From the NCBI GenBank assembly GCA_015039365.1, contig WION01000024.1:248001-312000 (forward strand): a stretch of 64,000 bases of DNA. The letters run 5' to 3'. This document shows, one piece after another, positions 11,511 to 22,511 of the stretch. Source of the stretch: Amanita rubescens. Lineage: Eukaryota; Basidiomycota; Agaricomycetes; Agaricales; Amanitaceae. The translations under genes were made by a program, and so were the position numbers. The notes under the pieces are model-generated. The model was not told the origin of the DNA and did no database searches. It saw nothing but the letters and a program-made list of their open reading frames with translations. The stretch's first letter is position 1. Each line of letters starts with the position of its first letter.

Positions 11511-12237
11511 TTCCAAGGGAGTACTGGAGAATGTTCGCGCAGCTTGATCACAAATGAATACCATAGTAATATTTTGTTACGAATTATGAAACCCTTTAAT
11601 ACTTTGGGCGCTCCGAGAAACATTGCCTCATGGTCTGAGAAACTATTCCCAACACGCAACGTGTGTTTACGATCAGATGTATACCTAGGATGGTTCGTAC
11701 CCTTCCTTTGAGTTGTGTTCCTATGTTCCTAACTAGGTGGGCTAGTGAACCGAGCGTCCCGAGTTTATATAATTGTGTTACGCTTGTAAGCGAACTTTGT
11801 CCTCTTGCAATAATAGCTGACTCATCGACGGTGATTAGGGGGCCGGTATCGCTGGTCCAACGCAGGCTGACCAATACAACACGCAGCAAAACCCTTAACC
11901 TTTCTCCACGTCGTGCATCATGCACAACTACTGCCATCGTTATTACCGCAACGCCTACTAGTGGTGGTGATGAACACATTCACAACATCATGTTCGCTTG
12001 CCGACTCATTGAGCATTCAGATTATTTGCAAGTGTCGAAAGGTGCGCCTCGGTTGGGCGTAGAATTTGTTGAACTCATGTATCAGAAGAGCAATAAATTT
12101 CAATGATTAACGCTAGCCCCGGCCGAGGGGTGGTATTGACTACTATGCATTAACACAATGGGTAGAGCACGTGGAAACTGACTCAGGTGCCGTTCATTAT
12201 ATCTCTCATCAAATCCATTTGCCACGCCTCTCGAGGA
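11511..12237. other. Intergenic, nothing secure
   Basis: A 127-aa minus-strand frame at 11596-11979 and a 147-aa plus-strand frame at 11663-12106 overlap each other. Neither has a recognisable motif. I treat both as chance or relics. Confidence 0.35.
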
Positions 12238-12399
12238 TCAAGCTCTTGTCTGACCAGCTGCAGGTGAACCGAGCAAAGGTTTTCGCTTAGCCAATCTAGT
12301 CGCGTTGACAGGATGCCTTTTAGGAATATTAGTTTCGAATGCCCAATGCATTGAATAATGCTCTACGATACCCAGGCGAGTGAGGCTCGGCATGCCCAT

Positions 12400-12901
12400 G
12401 ATCACTGGCGGAGAGAACATAAGTCCCAACTGCCTAACAACTTGGAAAAGCCTTCGCTTTACCTCTCTGCCTCTGATGATGGCCGTGGACCTGTATGAGA
12501 ATGCGGTTCCATGGTCTGTATTAGTTCATAGTCACCGTTTTGACTGCGTTGAGCACCGCGGCCCCGGACTTGCCGCGAGAAGTCTTTTATGTGCCCCTCA
12601 ACAATTGGTTCACAACCCATGCAAATGCACGACCCTAGAGTTGACAAAAGAATGCCGTCGCCGAGGGCACGCACGGGAGGGCTCTTTTGAGGTCCCTTCG
12701 ACCGGCCAATCTATCGTCAACTTCAATAGATCTGGAAGTGAAATCAGCAAGCTTACTGTAACTGCCTTGATTTGACAACATCAATCAGCGCCTCGACGGA
12801 GTTAATAAAGGTGCACACTCGATGGGAAGGCCAACTGAGGTTTGTAACATCAGGGCAAGTTGAATTAACACTAAAGAAGTGGCGAAGATGAGTTTGACCA
12901 T
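12400..12901 (-). pseudogene. Small secreted/membrane protein, copy A (probably decayed)
   Basis: The minus-strand frame starting at 12901 encodes a typical signal peptide (MVKLIFATSLVLIQLALM...VGLPIE). The frame then meets a stop, which an intron beginning GTGTGC could remove. A short exon-like piece followed by GTAAGCTTGC comes next. A later frame (12459-12674) carries a Gly/Cys-rich hydrophobic stretch that aligns loosely with copy B. Extracellular or secretory-pathway location is inferred from the signal peptide. I cannot splice a confident full product, so the extent is approximate and decay is likely. Confidence 0.4.
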
Positions 12902-13020
12902 GATTGCGTAGGTAGAGTTTAGAATTGGCGAAAAGTATTCTCAAGTGACCAGCACGTTGAGCGTACTGCGCGGAGGACGGAGAGACTCTCTTCTCAGATT
13001 TTTATCTTAAATCAGTGAGC
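12778..13020. repeat. Duplicated segment, copy A
   Basis: This segment matches 14812-15060 on the same strand. The best core is about 45 bases with a 31-base identical stretch starting at 12933 (copy B 14971). It covers the signal-peptide exon and its upstream region, so the duplication includes the promoter. Confidence 0.75.
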
Positions 13021-14301
13021 GGAAAACTCGGACAGCGTGATCATGACGTGTTTCAGCGTCCACCTCACGAGTTGGTTACGATCAAGCGCGGTTAAGCTAT
13101 TACACGATACAAATCTTCAAGTTTGTACCGCCTTGTACCAGTTTGTACCACTGATTTTTAAAAACGATGCAGAAAGTGAGCCATCACGAAATGTCTACAT
13201 TGGAAGTTCGGCGTATGAGAAGAATTAATTATCGCTTACATTCAAAAGTAGAGAGTTGACCACGGCACTCGATTCCCAGCGAACGCGTGGTATAAAGACG
13301 AATGTGTGTACGAGTGGGCCCCATTTTTGAGGTTGGAGCCAGGAGCCAATAGAGTACATCAAACCACCAGCGTTTGTCCGAATCAAACGATATGATTACC
13401 CGCCAATGGGAGTCATTCTGGTGCTGAAGCGATGGCCGCGTGAGGCCACCCTTGCAGAGTCTGCCTAGTGCCTTTAACCTTGATACTCGTCCGCCAGTGG
13501 CGGTGTGTGCAGCGTGACGAGGGTTACCAGTCAAATTGTCGTGCCCATGCTCATGGGCCATGGCGACAGTCCTCCGGTTCGTGTTTGTGTGAGGCTGATA
13601 TGGGGGGAATGTGTTGCAATGAAACCAATTGGCGACGCGTTCTGGCCGGTCGAATGTCGTGAAGGACAGCGCTGGTACTCAGGTGTCCGCACCTACGGCA
13701 TAGAAAAGGTGGGACGATGGGAGGTCGCTTGGCTGGACATTCATAGCTGTAGGATAGAGGGGGTCTCGAGGTAGAAAACGCACGCGACAGACTCGGAAGC
13801 TACATTCCAACTGCCTTTCCAGCGCCCTGGTGCTAAAGCGCGGGTGCGAGGCTCCAATAGAGAAGGAGGCTCGGCGGCTCGGCTCGCCCCAACGGTAGGT
13901 CATAAATGTAAACACATTTAAACACATTTCAATCCTGCACACCTACGCGGAGCAACAGCTCAGAGTCGGTGAGTAGACCGAGTCCCGCATGTCCATCATA
14001 TACAAACTTGCATGAATAAACTAACGCATAGTAGAAACGCAACTCAGATCTAATCTAGCTCCTCAAGATAAGAATTCGAGTCCAATCGCCGTGACCGCAA
14101 TTCATCCCACTCGCGCCTCTCAAGAGACCGTACAGGCTGTCGCCTTATATCGCGTCGCTTGACACCCCTTTAAGGAATATCAGTTCCAACTGTTTGACAC
14201 TTTGGACAATGCTCAACCGTACCCCTTTGGCTGCGCTAGATGTGCTGGCTCTGGCCCGGGAACTGCATGTTCGTGGTCTCCTCTAAGGAATACTGTCAGT
14301 T
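13021..14301. other. Spacer between duplicated small-protein genes
   Basis: About 1.3 kb with overlapping short frames on both strands and no domain. A degenerate copy of the 3'-end repeat found at 14283 and 14471 begins near 14170. Confidence 0.35.
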
Positions 14302-14530
14302 TTAGCAAATGGATAATGTTACGCCATACAAGGTAAAGGTTGATACTCGTTGCATCTCAGGCAATTTATATTCCATATGTGATGGACCAGGCTGCTGAGT
14401 AATAGGAGCTTTTCCTGCTTTTTTCGAAGTATTGGGTTCTTCACCGGGACGTGGGGGTGCAGGAGTTATTCTAAGGAACATCAGTTTTAGCACACGGACA
14501 ATGCTATCAATGCTGCGCCATACGCGTCTG
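14283..14530. repeat. Degenerate repeat of the 3' end of copy B
   Basis: Two copies of a block begin TAAGGAA, followed by CAGTTTTAGCA and a GCGCCATAC- or TTACGCCATAC-like end, near 14283 and 14471. A weaker third lies near 14170 and a fourth near 12320. On the minus strand the first two encode a similar ending (YG...LSxC then stop). This looks like tandem duplication of the gene's 3' end. Confidence 0.5.
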
Positions 14531-14937
14531 GATCAGATGTATGACCGTGAGTCGTGCCTTGTTCTCGTTGGGCCGGTTCGCCTTCGGCATGGGCAGCGGC
14601 TCTGGCAGCACTGGCTGGCACAGGTGGGCGGGTTAAATAACCCACAGTACCAATCACAGCCCCGAGCGTTCCACATCCGACACCTACTCCTACTCCTATG
14701 GCCGTACTGCTTCTTTTGCTCCGGCAATGCCTCCAATTAGCCAATCCATCGTCAACATGGTATATATTAATAAAAGGAACGAGCTTACTGCTCGGATCTA
14801 AGAACAGTAAATCAGCGCCTCAACGAGTTATGTCACCCAAACAATACGCACTCGGCGATCGGAAGGCCAACGGAAACTTGCGACAACAGGGCAAATTGAA
14901 TGATGGCTATAGACGTGACGAGGGTATTTTTAACCAT
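14302..14937 (-). CDS. Small secreted/membrane protein, copy B
   Basis: The minus-strand start at 14937 gives a clean signal peptide (MVKNTLVTSIAIIQFALL...VGLPIAE). The frame stops soon after, but a GTGCG donor inside it and a TTAG acceptor upstream of a short exon ending at GTAAGCTCG resemble copy A. A later frame (14490-14744) encodes a basic stretch (RHCRSKRSS), a glycine-zipper-like hydrophobic segment (GVGVGVGCGTLGAVIGTVGY) and a polar tail ending at a stop. Together this suggests a small secretory-pathway protein with one membrane-prone segment. The splicing is incomplete in my hands, so it may be a relic like copy A. No known family was recognised. Confidence 0.4.
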
Positions 14938-15060
14938 GATTTGTTTAGCTCGAGTTAGAATTAGAGGAGAAAGTATTCTCAAGTGACCAGCACGTTGAGC
15001 GCACTGCGCGGAGGATGCAGAAAGAAAGGCTGTCGTCTTAGTTTTTATGCTAAACCAGCG
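14812..15060. repeat. Duplicated segment, copy B
   Basis: Counterpart of 12778-13020. It covers the signal-peptide exon and upstream region of copy B. See copy A for the shared core. Confidence 0.75.
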
Positions 15061-15125
15061 AGCGGGAAACCCGACAAGGATGCCAAGTTTCGTCGTACCA
15101 TATGACAACGAGTTGGATTACGATC

Positions 15126-15908
15126 ACAGGCATAATTTATGATGCTCTTACATAGCCCGGGTAAAGGACTGTAAAGGACAGTCGGAGTAATTGATGTGCG
15201 TGATGCCCCGCATATACATTTGTCTTTGTACCGCTCGCTTTCGACGTGAAGACAGGAAATTGAGTGGTGTTGTAGTCAGGTGAAGATGTTCTTCAATTCT
15301 CCTTGAACACAAGCAAATTCTTCTAGATTCTTTCCAGCTACACAATATGTAGTTTGCCGAGTGCTGATGAACAGGTCTGGAAGATAAAATCAAGAAAAAT
15401 TTCACAGGTCACTTGACTCTGGTGCTAAGGGGATTGATTCGGAATTGAATGCAGCAAGGGGTGGTGAAACAACGAACAGCGCGACATGTACCAAGCTTAG
15501 CGTCTGGGTTACGAGTCCGATACCTTAACACTCGGCTGGCGGAACCAAATCATGGTGGTCATACTATTTTTAGCTTGTTCCCACGGAAACGGCCATCTCG
15601 GGTTGCACCCGCTGGGACGGCTGGAAACTGCTGGAAACCCGCTGAACTAGCTAGGCTAGGCTGTGCTGCCAAGGGCATGTCAAAGGAGAATCAAGGATGA
15701 CGAGGAATTCCATTAGTACCCAATCCTCACTAACGTTAGTATCGGCCAACACTGACCATGTCTAAACCCAGAAGCTACGGAGCTGTAGAGGCGACTCGAC
15801 GCGTAGCCAATACTGCAATATTGACAGCTCACCAAGATCATAAACCATAAATCATAAAATCATATTTAGAATCGAGGATGTAATAGCATATATACGTTTA
15901 TCCACTTA
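15126..15908. other. Intergenic, nothing recognised
   Basis: About 0.8 kb with short frames only. It contains a GTAAAGGAC direct duplication near 15161-15179. Confidence 0.4.
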
Positions 15909-16645
15909 TCACTGTCGAGGAGTTGCATATGCCATAAGCCTGAATTCATGAAGATGAGCACCCCACGATTCAGGTGGGCCCGCAGCCTCTTGGCAATCAG
16001 GAACATCGAGTAGATGATTCGCCAGCCCCTCGCTATCGTAATAGATGTTTTCACAACCCGGACACTTATACTGTACTATTCCATAATTTCCGGGATTATA
16101 GCGCTGAAAGTAGAAAAACGTTCATAAGCTGACGCAAGTCAGACTTTATCACTACGTACCCTGGATGACCTTCTAGTGTTATTTGTGCTTCGCCGAGAGC
16201 TGGAAGAGGATACCGAGGGTGTGGCATATCTTTTGACTGGAACCACCCTTCGACCAGAATCGGTAATATAGCCCTTGGTCCAAGGGTCCACGTCATCACA
16301 GAGTCTAGCAGGTTCTATATTCTGAGGTTGACTGGCGGGCGAACCATAATCACTGCCGAAGCCGTCAACCTCAAGATCTTCAGTCTTCACTTGAGGCCCG
16401 TCAACTTCCATCATATACGGTATGCTATCGCAAGGATGCTGGACTGAGGACACCACAGGAACGTCCATCCGTGTATTCTGGAGCTTAGCGTGACCAAGGG
16501 CGACGTTGAGGAGGAACAGTAACCCGTCGCCACCGTATCCGGCACTATTTCCAGCAACAAAGTCATGACGTCCCTTGAAAGAAGGTTAGTTAGCATAGTC
16601 TGACTACCAGCTTCAAAGACTTACGGTGTCGTTGCTCTGGTTCAT
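15909..16645 (-). CDS. Small C2HC-finger protein of unknown function
   Basis: Three exons join in phase 0: 16625-16645 (7 aa), 16160-16573 (138 aa) and 15909-16103 (64 aa), with introns of 51 nt (GTAAGT) and 56 nt (GTACGT), total 209 aa. The N-terminal part (YGGDGLLFLLNVALGH) faintly resembles the end of a PARP catalytic fold, but too weakly to assign. The middle is acidic and Ser-rich. The C-terminal exon carries one finger, C-x2-C-x12-H-x6-C (CPGCENIYYDSEGLANH...). Coding-like sequence upstream of the chosen ATG (TILVATIDDIDSAS) could be another exon, so the start is uncertain. It lies directly downstream of cyanase 1. Confidence 0.6.
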
Positions 16646-16954
16646 GCTGGCAGAGTCTATGTCGTCTATCGTTGCTACTAGTATCGTCTTGCGGTAGTTT
16701 TATAGTGACCCTGGCAAAGCAATTGAGGCGTCTGCTTTGATTCGAAAGGACGTTTTCGCCAGACATCTTGACAATAGGGCAAGCATCGCTGAAAGAAAGT
16801 TGTGTTGGTGGCACATCATGATGGGCTGCTTTGCCGTGACACTCAAGGGTGGCAGATGAATTGCCTTTCTTGTCACCATCCTTTGTTCGAGGCTAAGCTT
16901 TGTCGTCAAATTTAGATTCGCTATATGAATTATTCTACAAATTGTGCACGTTGA
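16646..16954. other. Spacer sharing homology with 18195-18330
   Basis: Minus-strand reads of this spacer and of 18195-18330 align at many positions (shared blocks such as CTTGAGT.TCAC and GATGTGCCA). The cyanase duplication therefore extended into this region. It may hold an upstream exon of the C2HC gene. Confidence 0.45.
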
Positions 16955-17806
16955 TTACCATTTCGCATAAGGCATGAATTTTCCACTATAAAACAATGAG
17001 CTACGGATAGCGCATAGGGAGCTGCAAGTCAACTCACTCAAAGGTCAGAATAACTCGATCACCCTTCGGATCTGGTTTCTTCTCTACGGTAGTCTTACAG
17101 TCGACCACAGACATGATACCATCGCCGAACTAAATTCTTAGTGGAGCTTGACGCTGGTCAAGATGCTTACGTACCTTCTCGTGAATAATAGCCTTCCCAT
17201 AACAGTTGATTACGGGGCAAAAGAAATGGAGCAGGCAAAGCGTACCTTGATAGCATATCCATATACCAGAAGGCCCTAAGTCGACGTGTCACATTGCAAT
17301 GAAATGCAGTTTGAAGCAGACGAACCTCGAACAATCTGTACAAAACCGGGTCGCGCGGAGGGACGGGGCCCATACCACGGTTTGGCCACCAGTGGGCGCC
17401 CAACTCACTCAACGCCTCCGTTTCGGGGATGCCAAGCAGGTCAGTTACTTTCTTCAGTTCTTCTATTGTAAACTTGGCCTGAACAAAACTCGAGTAAATT
17501 GCCGATCTGATCCATTTCCGGTCACATACCTGTCCATAGAAAGCGGCAGCAAGCCAAACCTCGTCCCTACCAATCGTTTTGGCAATCTGATCAAACGAAA
17601 AGCCTTTGGAGAGCTTAAGCAACGCCGCTAGTCTTGCGCCTTCGATAATAGGTAATCACCTTTTCTAGCTTTTGCTTCAAATAGCCTTACGTTAATCGGC
17701 GGTAAGTCCGCATAAGGAGAGTTGCCAGAGGGTGTGATATTCTAACGCCAAAATAGTGAAAAGAAAGCCTGGGGAGCTACAAGTTACCCACGGCGATGTT
17801 AGACAT
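16955..17806 (-). CDS. cynS: Cyanate hydratase (cyanase), copy 1
   Basis: Cyanase converts cyanate and bicarbonate to ammonia and CO2 via carbamate, as a cytosolic multimer. The rebuilt protein is about 173 aa, close to the family size. It has the N-terminal helical domain (FDQIAKTIGRDEVWLAAAFYGQ), the fungal insert (HWWPNRGMGPVPPRDP) and the catalytic domain. The Arg and Glu of YRLFE and the Ser of GDGIMS match the catalytic Arg/Glu/Ser trio. It ends DGKFMPYAKW. The gene is split into about eight exons, including a 30-nt exon at 17246-17275 (GLLVYGYAIK) and an 18-nt exon at 17175-17192 (AIIHEK). A TATAAAAG-like box lies about 40 bases upstream of the start. It is tandem with copy 2. No frame damage was seen. 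Confidence 0.92.
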
Positions 17807-18369
17807 TTGGCGAACTTCGTTCGAGGTTTCGAAGAACGCTTCTGACTTTTATATGCCATCGATTTACCCGTGTTACGACATTCGATTATGACCACATACT
17901 GAGACATGAGCTCCAACGTCGTTGCGGGCATTGTGCTACAGTAGTATGTAGCGGTACCATGCTCTGCCGTGTACGGGGACAGGCGGCAGTAGATAGATAA
18001 ACTCAGAAGGATAATCTAGCTAACCGGCGACAGATAGTTTCAATGAGTCAAGACGGTAATAATACTATCACTCACGTGCTAACATAGTTTCCTAGTTCCT
18101 GAACTCGACTCAGACTGCCTGTTGACAAGTACCACAACCAGCGAGAGAGGGTTGAGCTTTTGAAGGTTGATGTAGTTGATGAATCGTGACTCTTTTGTCA
18201 CGTCTGAAGGCCTCGGATGGCACATCTCCGCGACGACGGCTTCACTGTGATACTCAAGTGTCAGAAAGTGGTATAAATTACTTATCAATCCTCGAGGCCG
18301 AAGTTTTGTATTCAAATTTGGATTCGCCTACATATTTTACAAGTTGTAAATTGAGAATTTTGGTGTCGA
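17807..18369. other. Spacer between the two cyanases
   Basis: It contains the TATA-like box of copy 1 (around 17845-17855) and, at 18195-18330, the relic homologous to the spacer downstream of copy 1. No independent gene is supported. Confidence 0.5.
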
Positions 18370-19255
18370 TTACCACTTCGCATAGGGTAAGAACTTTCCA
18401 CTGACAGAAATATAAATATAAGTGATAGGTAGCGTGTAGGAAGTTGCACGTCAACTCACTCAAACTTCAGCACAACTCGATCACCCTTTGGATCCGGCTT
18501 CCTATCTACAGTGACCTTACAATCGATCATGGACATGATGCCGTCACCAAACTAAATTCGGAATATTCTCAATGGAGCTTGACGCTGGTCAAGGCGCTCA
18601 CGTACCTTTTCATGAATAATGGCCTTCCAAGACGAAGACACGTTATTACGGGTCACGGGAAGTGAAAGCAGGCAAAGCATACCTTAACAGCATGTCCATA
18701 TACAAGGAAGCCCTAGATCGTATTCGTCACGTCGCAATAGAATGCAGTATGAAACAAACAGACGAACCTCGAACAATCTGTACAAAACCGGATCGCGCGG
18801 AGGCACTGGGCCCAGGCCACGATTTGGCCACCAGTGGCTGCCTAGCTCACTCAATACTGCCGCTTCGGATAAGTCAAGCAGGGCGGCTACTTCCTTCAAC
18901 TCATCTTCCGTAAACTTGGCCTGGACATAGATCGAATAAGTGATGGGAGGTCTGAATTGTTTCCATTGACGCACCTGTCCATAGAAAGCAGCTGCAAGCC
19001 AGACTTCGTCCTTATTTATCGCTTTGGCAATCTGATCGAACGATAGGCCTTTAGAGAGCTTGAGCAATGCTGCTATTGTTCTAACGGATTTGACAGCAGG
19101 CACTCACCTTTTCTGGCTTTCGCTTCAAATAGCTTTACGTTGATTGGCGGCAAGTCCGCGTAGGGAGAGTTGCCAGAGGGTGTGATATTCTGATCATGGT
19201 GAGAAGACAAGAAAGGCAGGAGCTACGAATCACCTACTGCGGCGATGTTGGCCAT
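18370..19255 (-). CDS. cynS: Cyanate hydratase (cyanase), copy 2
   Basis: Paralogue of copy 1 in the same orientation with the same exon plan. The start MANIAA is followed by the conserved exon NITPSGNSPYADLPP. The helical domain (FDQIAKAINKDEVWLAAAFYGQ) and catalytic motifs (YRLFE, GDGIMS) are intact, and the protein ends DGKFLPYAKW. The 30-nt exon is at 18683-18712 (GFLVYGHAVK) and the 18-nt exon at 18606-18623 (AIIHEK). Many changes from copy 1 are third-position or conservative, so both copies look under selection. A TATATAAAG box lies at about 19294-19303, some 40 bases upstream of the ATG. Cytosolic cyanate detoxification or nitrogen release is the known role of the family. Confidence 0.92.
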
Positions 19256-19640
19256 TGGCGAGGTTTTAAAGAGCGCTTCGGACGCGGACTCGCTTTATAT
19301 ATGCACTTCGGCGGGCATCATCGATTTACCCGTCACGTTGATTACGAAATGAGAGGAGCTATATGATTGGTAATGATAGTATACAAACTTGACCAACTGC
19401 ACTCTACATTTGCAGACTATCTTCCTAGGAAGTGTGAAAAAAGAACTTCTGTTTCCGCCGTGCTTGCGCCATGAAGTCCTCTCCGTTCTCACCGCGAACC
19501 CTTCAGACTTCTTTTCCGATAGTCTGACTACACGTGATGGTCTATGACTGGAAATGGATGATCCCGTCGCCGATACTGCCGAAGGGCCTATAGTTAGATC
19601 AGAACTTCCCAGCAGAAAGTGTTAAGAAATACTGACGGCT
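19256..19640. other. Intergenic with cyanase 2 promoter
   Basis: About 0.4 kb holding the TATA box of cyanase 2 and the 3' end region of SDHAF3. Nothing else was seen. Confidence 0.5.
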
Positions 19641-20213
19641 TTATCCAGTGTATCTCATGACTTGCCATCTTTCGGAACGGGATTTCCACAGATCCTTCGT
19701 AGCATGCATGAGCTCGTACAATTGCCCCAGTTGTTCATTTGACATCTATCAATGACTTCGAGGTGAGCACGAGACAAGACCAGATGCAGATGCTTGCCTT
19801 TTCGAACATTGTGCGATCCAATTTCTTTCCGGAGAAGCCAGCATCATGACGTCTTGGAAGTTCGTCAAGGTATATCTTCCATTGTGTTAAGAAGCCCATT
19901 ATGTGTACAGGATTTGTTGCTTCTCTATGGCGCCGGAATTCTGAAGTTACGTGAGAAACAGCGTTTGTGGGTATCCGAGAGAAATAACCTGCTTTGATAT
20001 AGTTGTCGCCTAGAGAGCGCATCTCATAAGGCAGAAATCTGTGTGCACGATGCAATCTTCTGTATAGCCTACGGTGAAGGTCACGATGGGAATGAAAATT
20101 GCAAGAATTTGACATACGCACGGTATTGGGGGGTATAACGCTTCGCTTACTTCTCTAAGATTCAGTCCCCCGGATCTGACCGACTCAGCAAGCCTACGAA
20201 AAGTCGTATGCAT
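19641..20213 (-). CDS. SDHAF3: Succinate dehydrogenase assembly factor 3 (Acn9-like)
   Basis: Mitochondrial LYR-motif protein that helps mature the iron-sulphur subunit of complex II. The rebuilt four-exon protein is about 139 aa, the usual size. The LYR motif ([17 protein letters not shown]) spans the first intron. The conserved blocks [17 protein letters not shown] and NP.HI.GFL.QWK.YLD follow, then LDRTMFEK and the final exon [12 protein letters not shown]. The basic N-terminus fits a mitochondrial presequence. The last intron (19746-19797, 52 nt) starts with GCAAGC rather than GT. The family call is firm. Confidence 0.9.
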
Positions 20214-20406
20214 GTCTCGCTGTAAGGTGTGCTAGGCGCTTTATTTGTACACATGTAGAAAGAAGGCTAATGACAAATAACGCAATACAACATCTCTCCC
20301 AAAATAAATAAATGGAAAAAATGAGCGCTGGGGCTATCTGTGAATACGTTATGAACGGTCGTAGTAGGTAGAGATTGCGCGCATAAGAGGTAAACGTATG
20401 AAACAC

Positions 20407-22175
20407 TTAGCGAGCGAAGATTTGAGACAAAATTGGAAAGGAAAACCTTCGTTTTTCGGGGGCTGCTTCCTCAGCACCGAATCCCATCGCTCGCCTACCC
20501 TCTGCGGAAATCATGTCTTTAACAGTCGCAATACCCGCAAATTTAGCCTCCGACATTCCTTGCGGAAAGTCGGGTGGTCTATCTGCAGTCAAGAACTTTT
20601 CTTTCTGCTTCTCGATGTAGGCTTGGTTCATCGGTGTAAGCGGAACGGCCGGAATATACATCACTTGGGAACGTCAGACCAAGCTTAAACGCGAGACTAT
20701 TGGTGGACCTAACCTGTAGAATCCGATTTGCCCTTATGTTCTAGTTCGACGGCATGAATAACGTCGCAATGCCAGAATACTGCATCTCCGGGGTAGACCT
20801 TGGGAACGGAAGTCATGGACTGTTTCAACCTGAGATGCGGATGTAAGTTTGACGTTGGCATAGGTCCTATAAATCCGCCATGTGAAGGGAAAATACCGGG
20901 GAACTCTGACGTGGAGATATCTGATCCAGAAAGGTTGAAGACGTTCTGATAACTAATGAGTTAATCACGCACCGTATTCCCAGTTCTTTGCATCGAGAAT
21001 TTCAGGACTGTCAACTGGCACGAGAGGACGGAAGAATGGCCGAAGAATAATATACGCATTGGATAGCCCTACGTCTGGGAAGACTTCCAATGTGCCTTCG
21101 GTCGGCGCGGTTTCGCTATGGAGAAAGTTAGACCATAGGCAATCCTTATTCAACCATATATATATATACCTTAAGGAAAGCCAACCCTGGAAAGCTCTGA
21201 ATAAAGTCGACTGGAATCACAAATAAGTGGTTTGTCGATTTTCAAACGAAATACTGACTTGATTCGGCCTTCCATATAAGGGAGCTCCTCGCTTCAAGAC
21301 GACCTTCCAACTCATATGGGTCGTGGCGACGCCAATCACCCGATAAAATATCTTCAAAGCACTTTCTGAAACTTGGGTCCTCCCAGCGCTCTGTAGAACC
21401 ACCTGTCCACCAGTTCCCGTCATTCTACGTTGCATCCAAATGACAAGAAGGCTAACCGTCAACGTGTGGTCTAAGGAAATGCCATTTTGTACCCGCATGG
21501 CGAATGCGGAATCTATCTGCGTAGGTCAGAGGCGTGGAAAGGTCGACTCCCTCAATCTTTTCCCCAGACTTGGTGTGGTACAAATTATTGAGCCAAACTG
21601 TAGCAGCTAGGAGATTCGGATGACTTCTTGCTCGCACTTGCGACTTGGTCCAGCTGCCAAAGATAGGCTTGTGACTAATTGCAATTTTGGGTAATATAAG
21701 CGCTGGCTTACTACTATAACTCGAAGAACTGTTTGTTTCCTGCGGGAGAACCTTCATAATTTCCGCATTATCGAGATACGCGCCAAATGTCTGGAAATCC
21801 TTACCCTCTACCTTTGGATTAACCTTGACGAATTTTTCAAGAGCTTTCCTCCAAGAAATCGCTTCTCCGTCTTCTACGATATCTCTGATGACTATTACAC
21901 CCTTTTGCTTGATCTTCTTCAAGTCTTCCTCTCCAAGGTTCGAAAGCTCCGAAAACTTGACTTGTGGAATGTGCTAGCATCTGTCAACGCGTGGAACTTT
22001 TTGCTCGGGAGAACAGCCACCTTACTTCCGACCCCTCTTTGGCAATCTCCTCTGTCCTCTCGTTCAACTGGTCAATTATCTCCGCCCATGCTTTGGTAAC
22101 GCGCTTCTCAAAATCAGGATGAGAATTTGCAATCTCGCGTTTCAAATCCGCAAAACGGGGAGGAAGAGGAGGCAT
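20407..22175 (-). CDS. DUF1479 family protein (YbiU-like putative oxygenase)
   Basis: Several exons give a protein of about 430 aa. The N-terminus (PPRFADLKREI...FEKRVTKAWAEI) and the block KIKQKGVIVIRDIVED are typical of DUF1479. H-V-D in FLRPHVDG and a later His in WHCDVIHAVE fit the H-x-D...H metal triad of Fe(II)/2-oxoglutarate-type enzymes. The C-terminus (MYIPAVPLTPMNQAYI...RPPDFP) is also diagnostic. Substrate unknown; the family is cytosolic and widespread in fungi and bacteria. I chose the ATG at 22175; the frame extends upstream only without ATG. AT-rich TATA-like runs lie just upstream at 22223-22248. No frame damage was seen. Confidence 0.85.
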
Positions 22176-22222
22176 GTTGATGAGAAGTACAAGGCAACCC
22201 CAAGTCTTGGTAGTCACGGAAC

Positions 22223-22248
22223 TTTATATATATACTTATATATAGAGT
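22223..22248 (-). promoter_or_regulatory. TATA-like runs upstream of the DUF1479 gene
   Basis: Two TATATATA-type runs lie about 50-70 bases before the ATG at 22175, in the short space after the 3' end of the beta-tubulin gene. Confidence 0.4.
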
Positions 22249-22511
22249 AGCTTTATTTAACGCAATAGTATCGCCGTAAGTGCAACAGCGGCAACACAAT
22301 GTCATTCATTAATTCATTAATCAATGTCATGCCAAGAGCAACAGTCACATGAAGATCCACATTAGTAACGATATGCAAGATTAGAGCAGGTGTAAAAAAC
22401 AATGAAAGAAATTCCTCCGAAAATATAGAATGGGTAGATCTGAAATCATTACGCGGGGATGTAAAGTAGAGACTCGCAATCTTCCTCATTGGGAAAAGTT
22501 CTTGGTTGGTG

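Noticed and set aside
11596..12106. Possible membrane protein or gene on either strand
   Set aside because: Overlapping 127-aa and 147-aa frames lack motifs, introns or homologous copies in the window.
16160..16645. PARP catalytic domain in the small C2HC protein
   Set aside because: Only a short stretch (GLLFLLNVALG) resembles PARP. The NAD-binding His-Gly and the rest of the fold are not visible.
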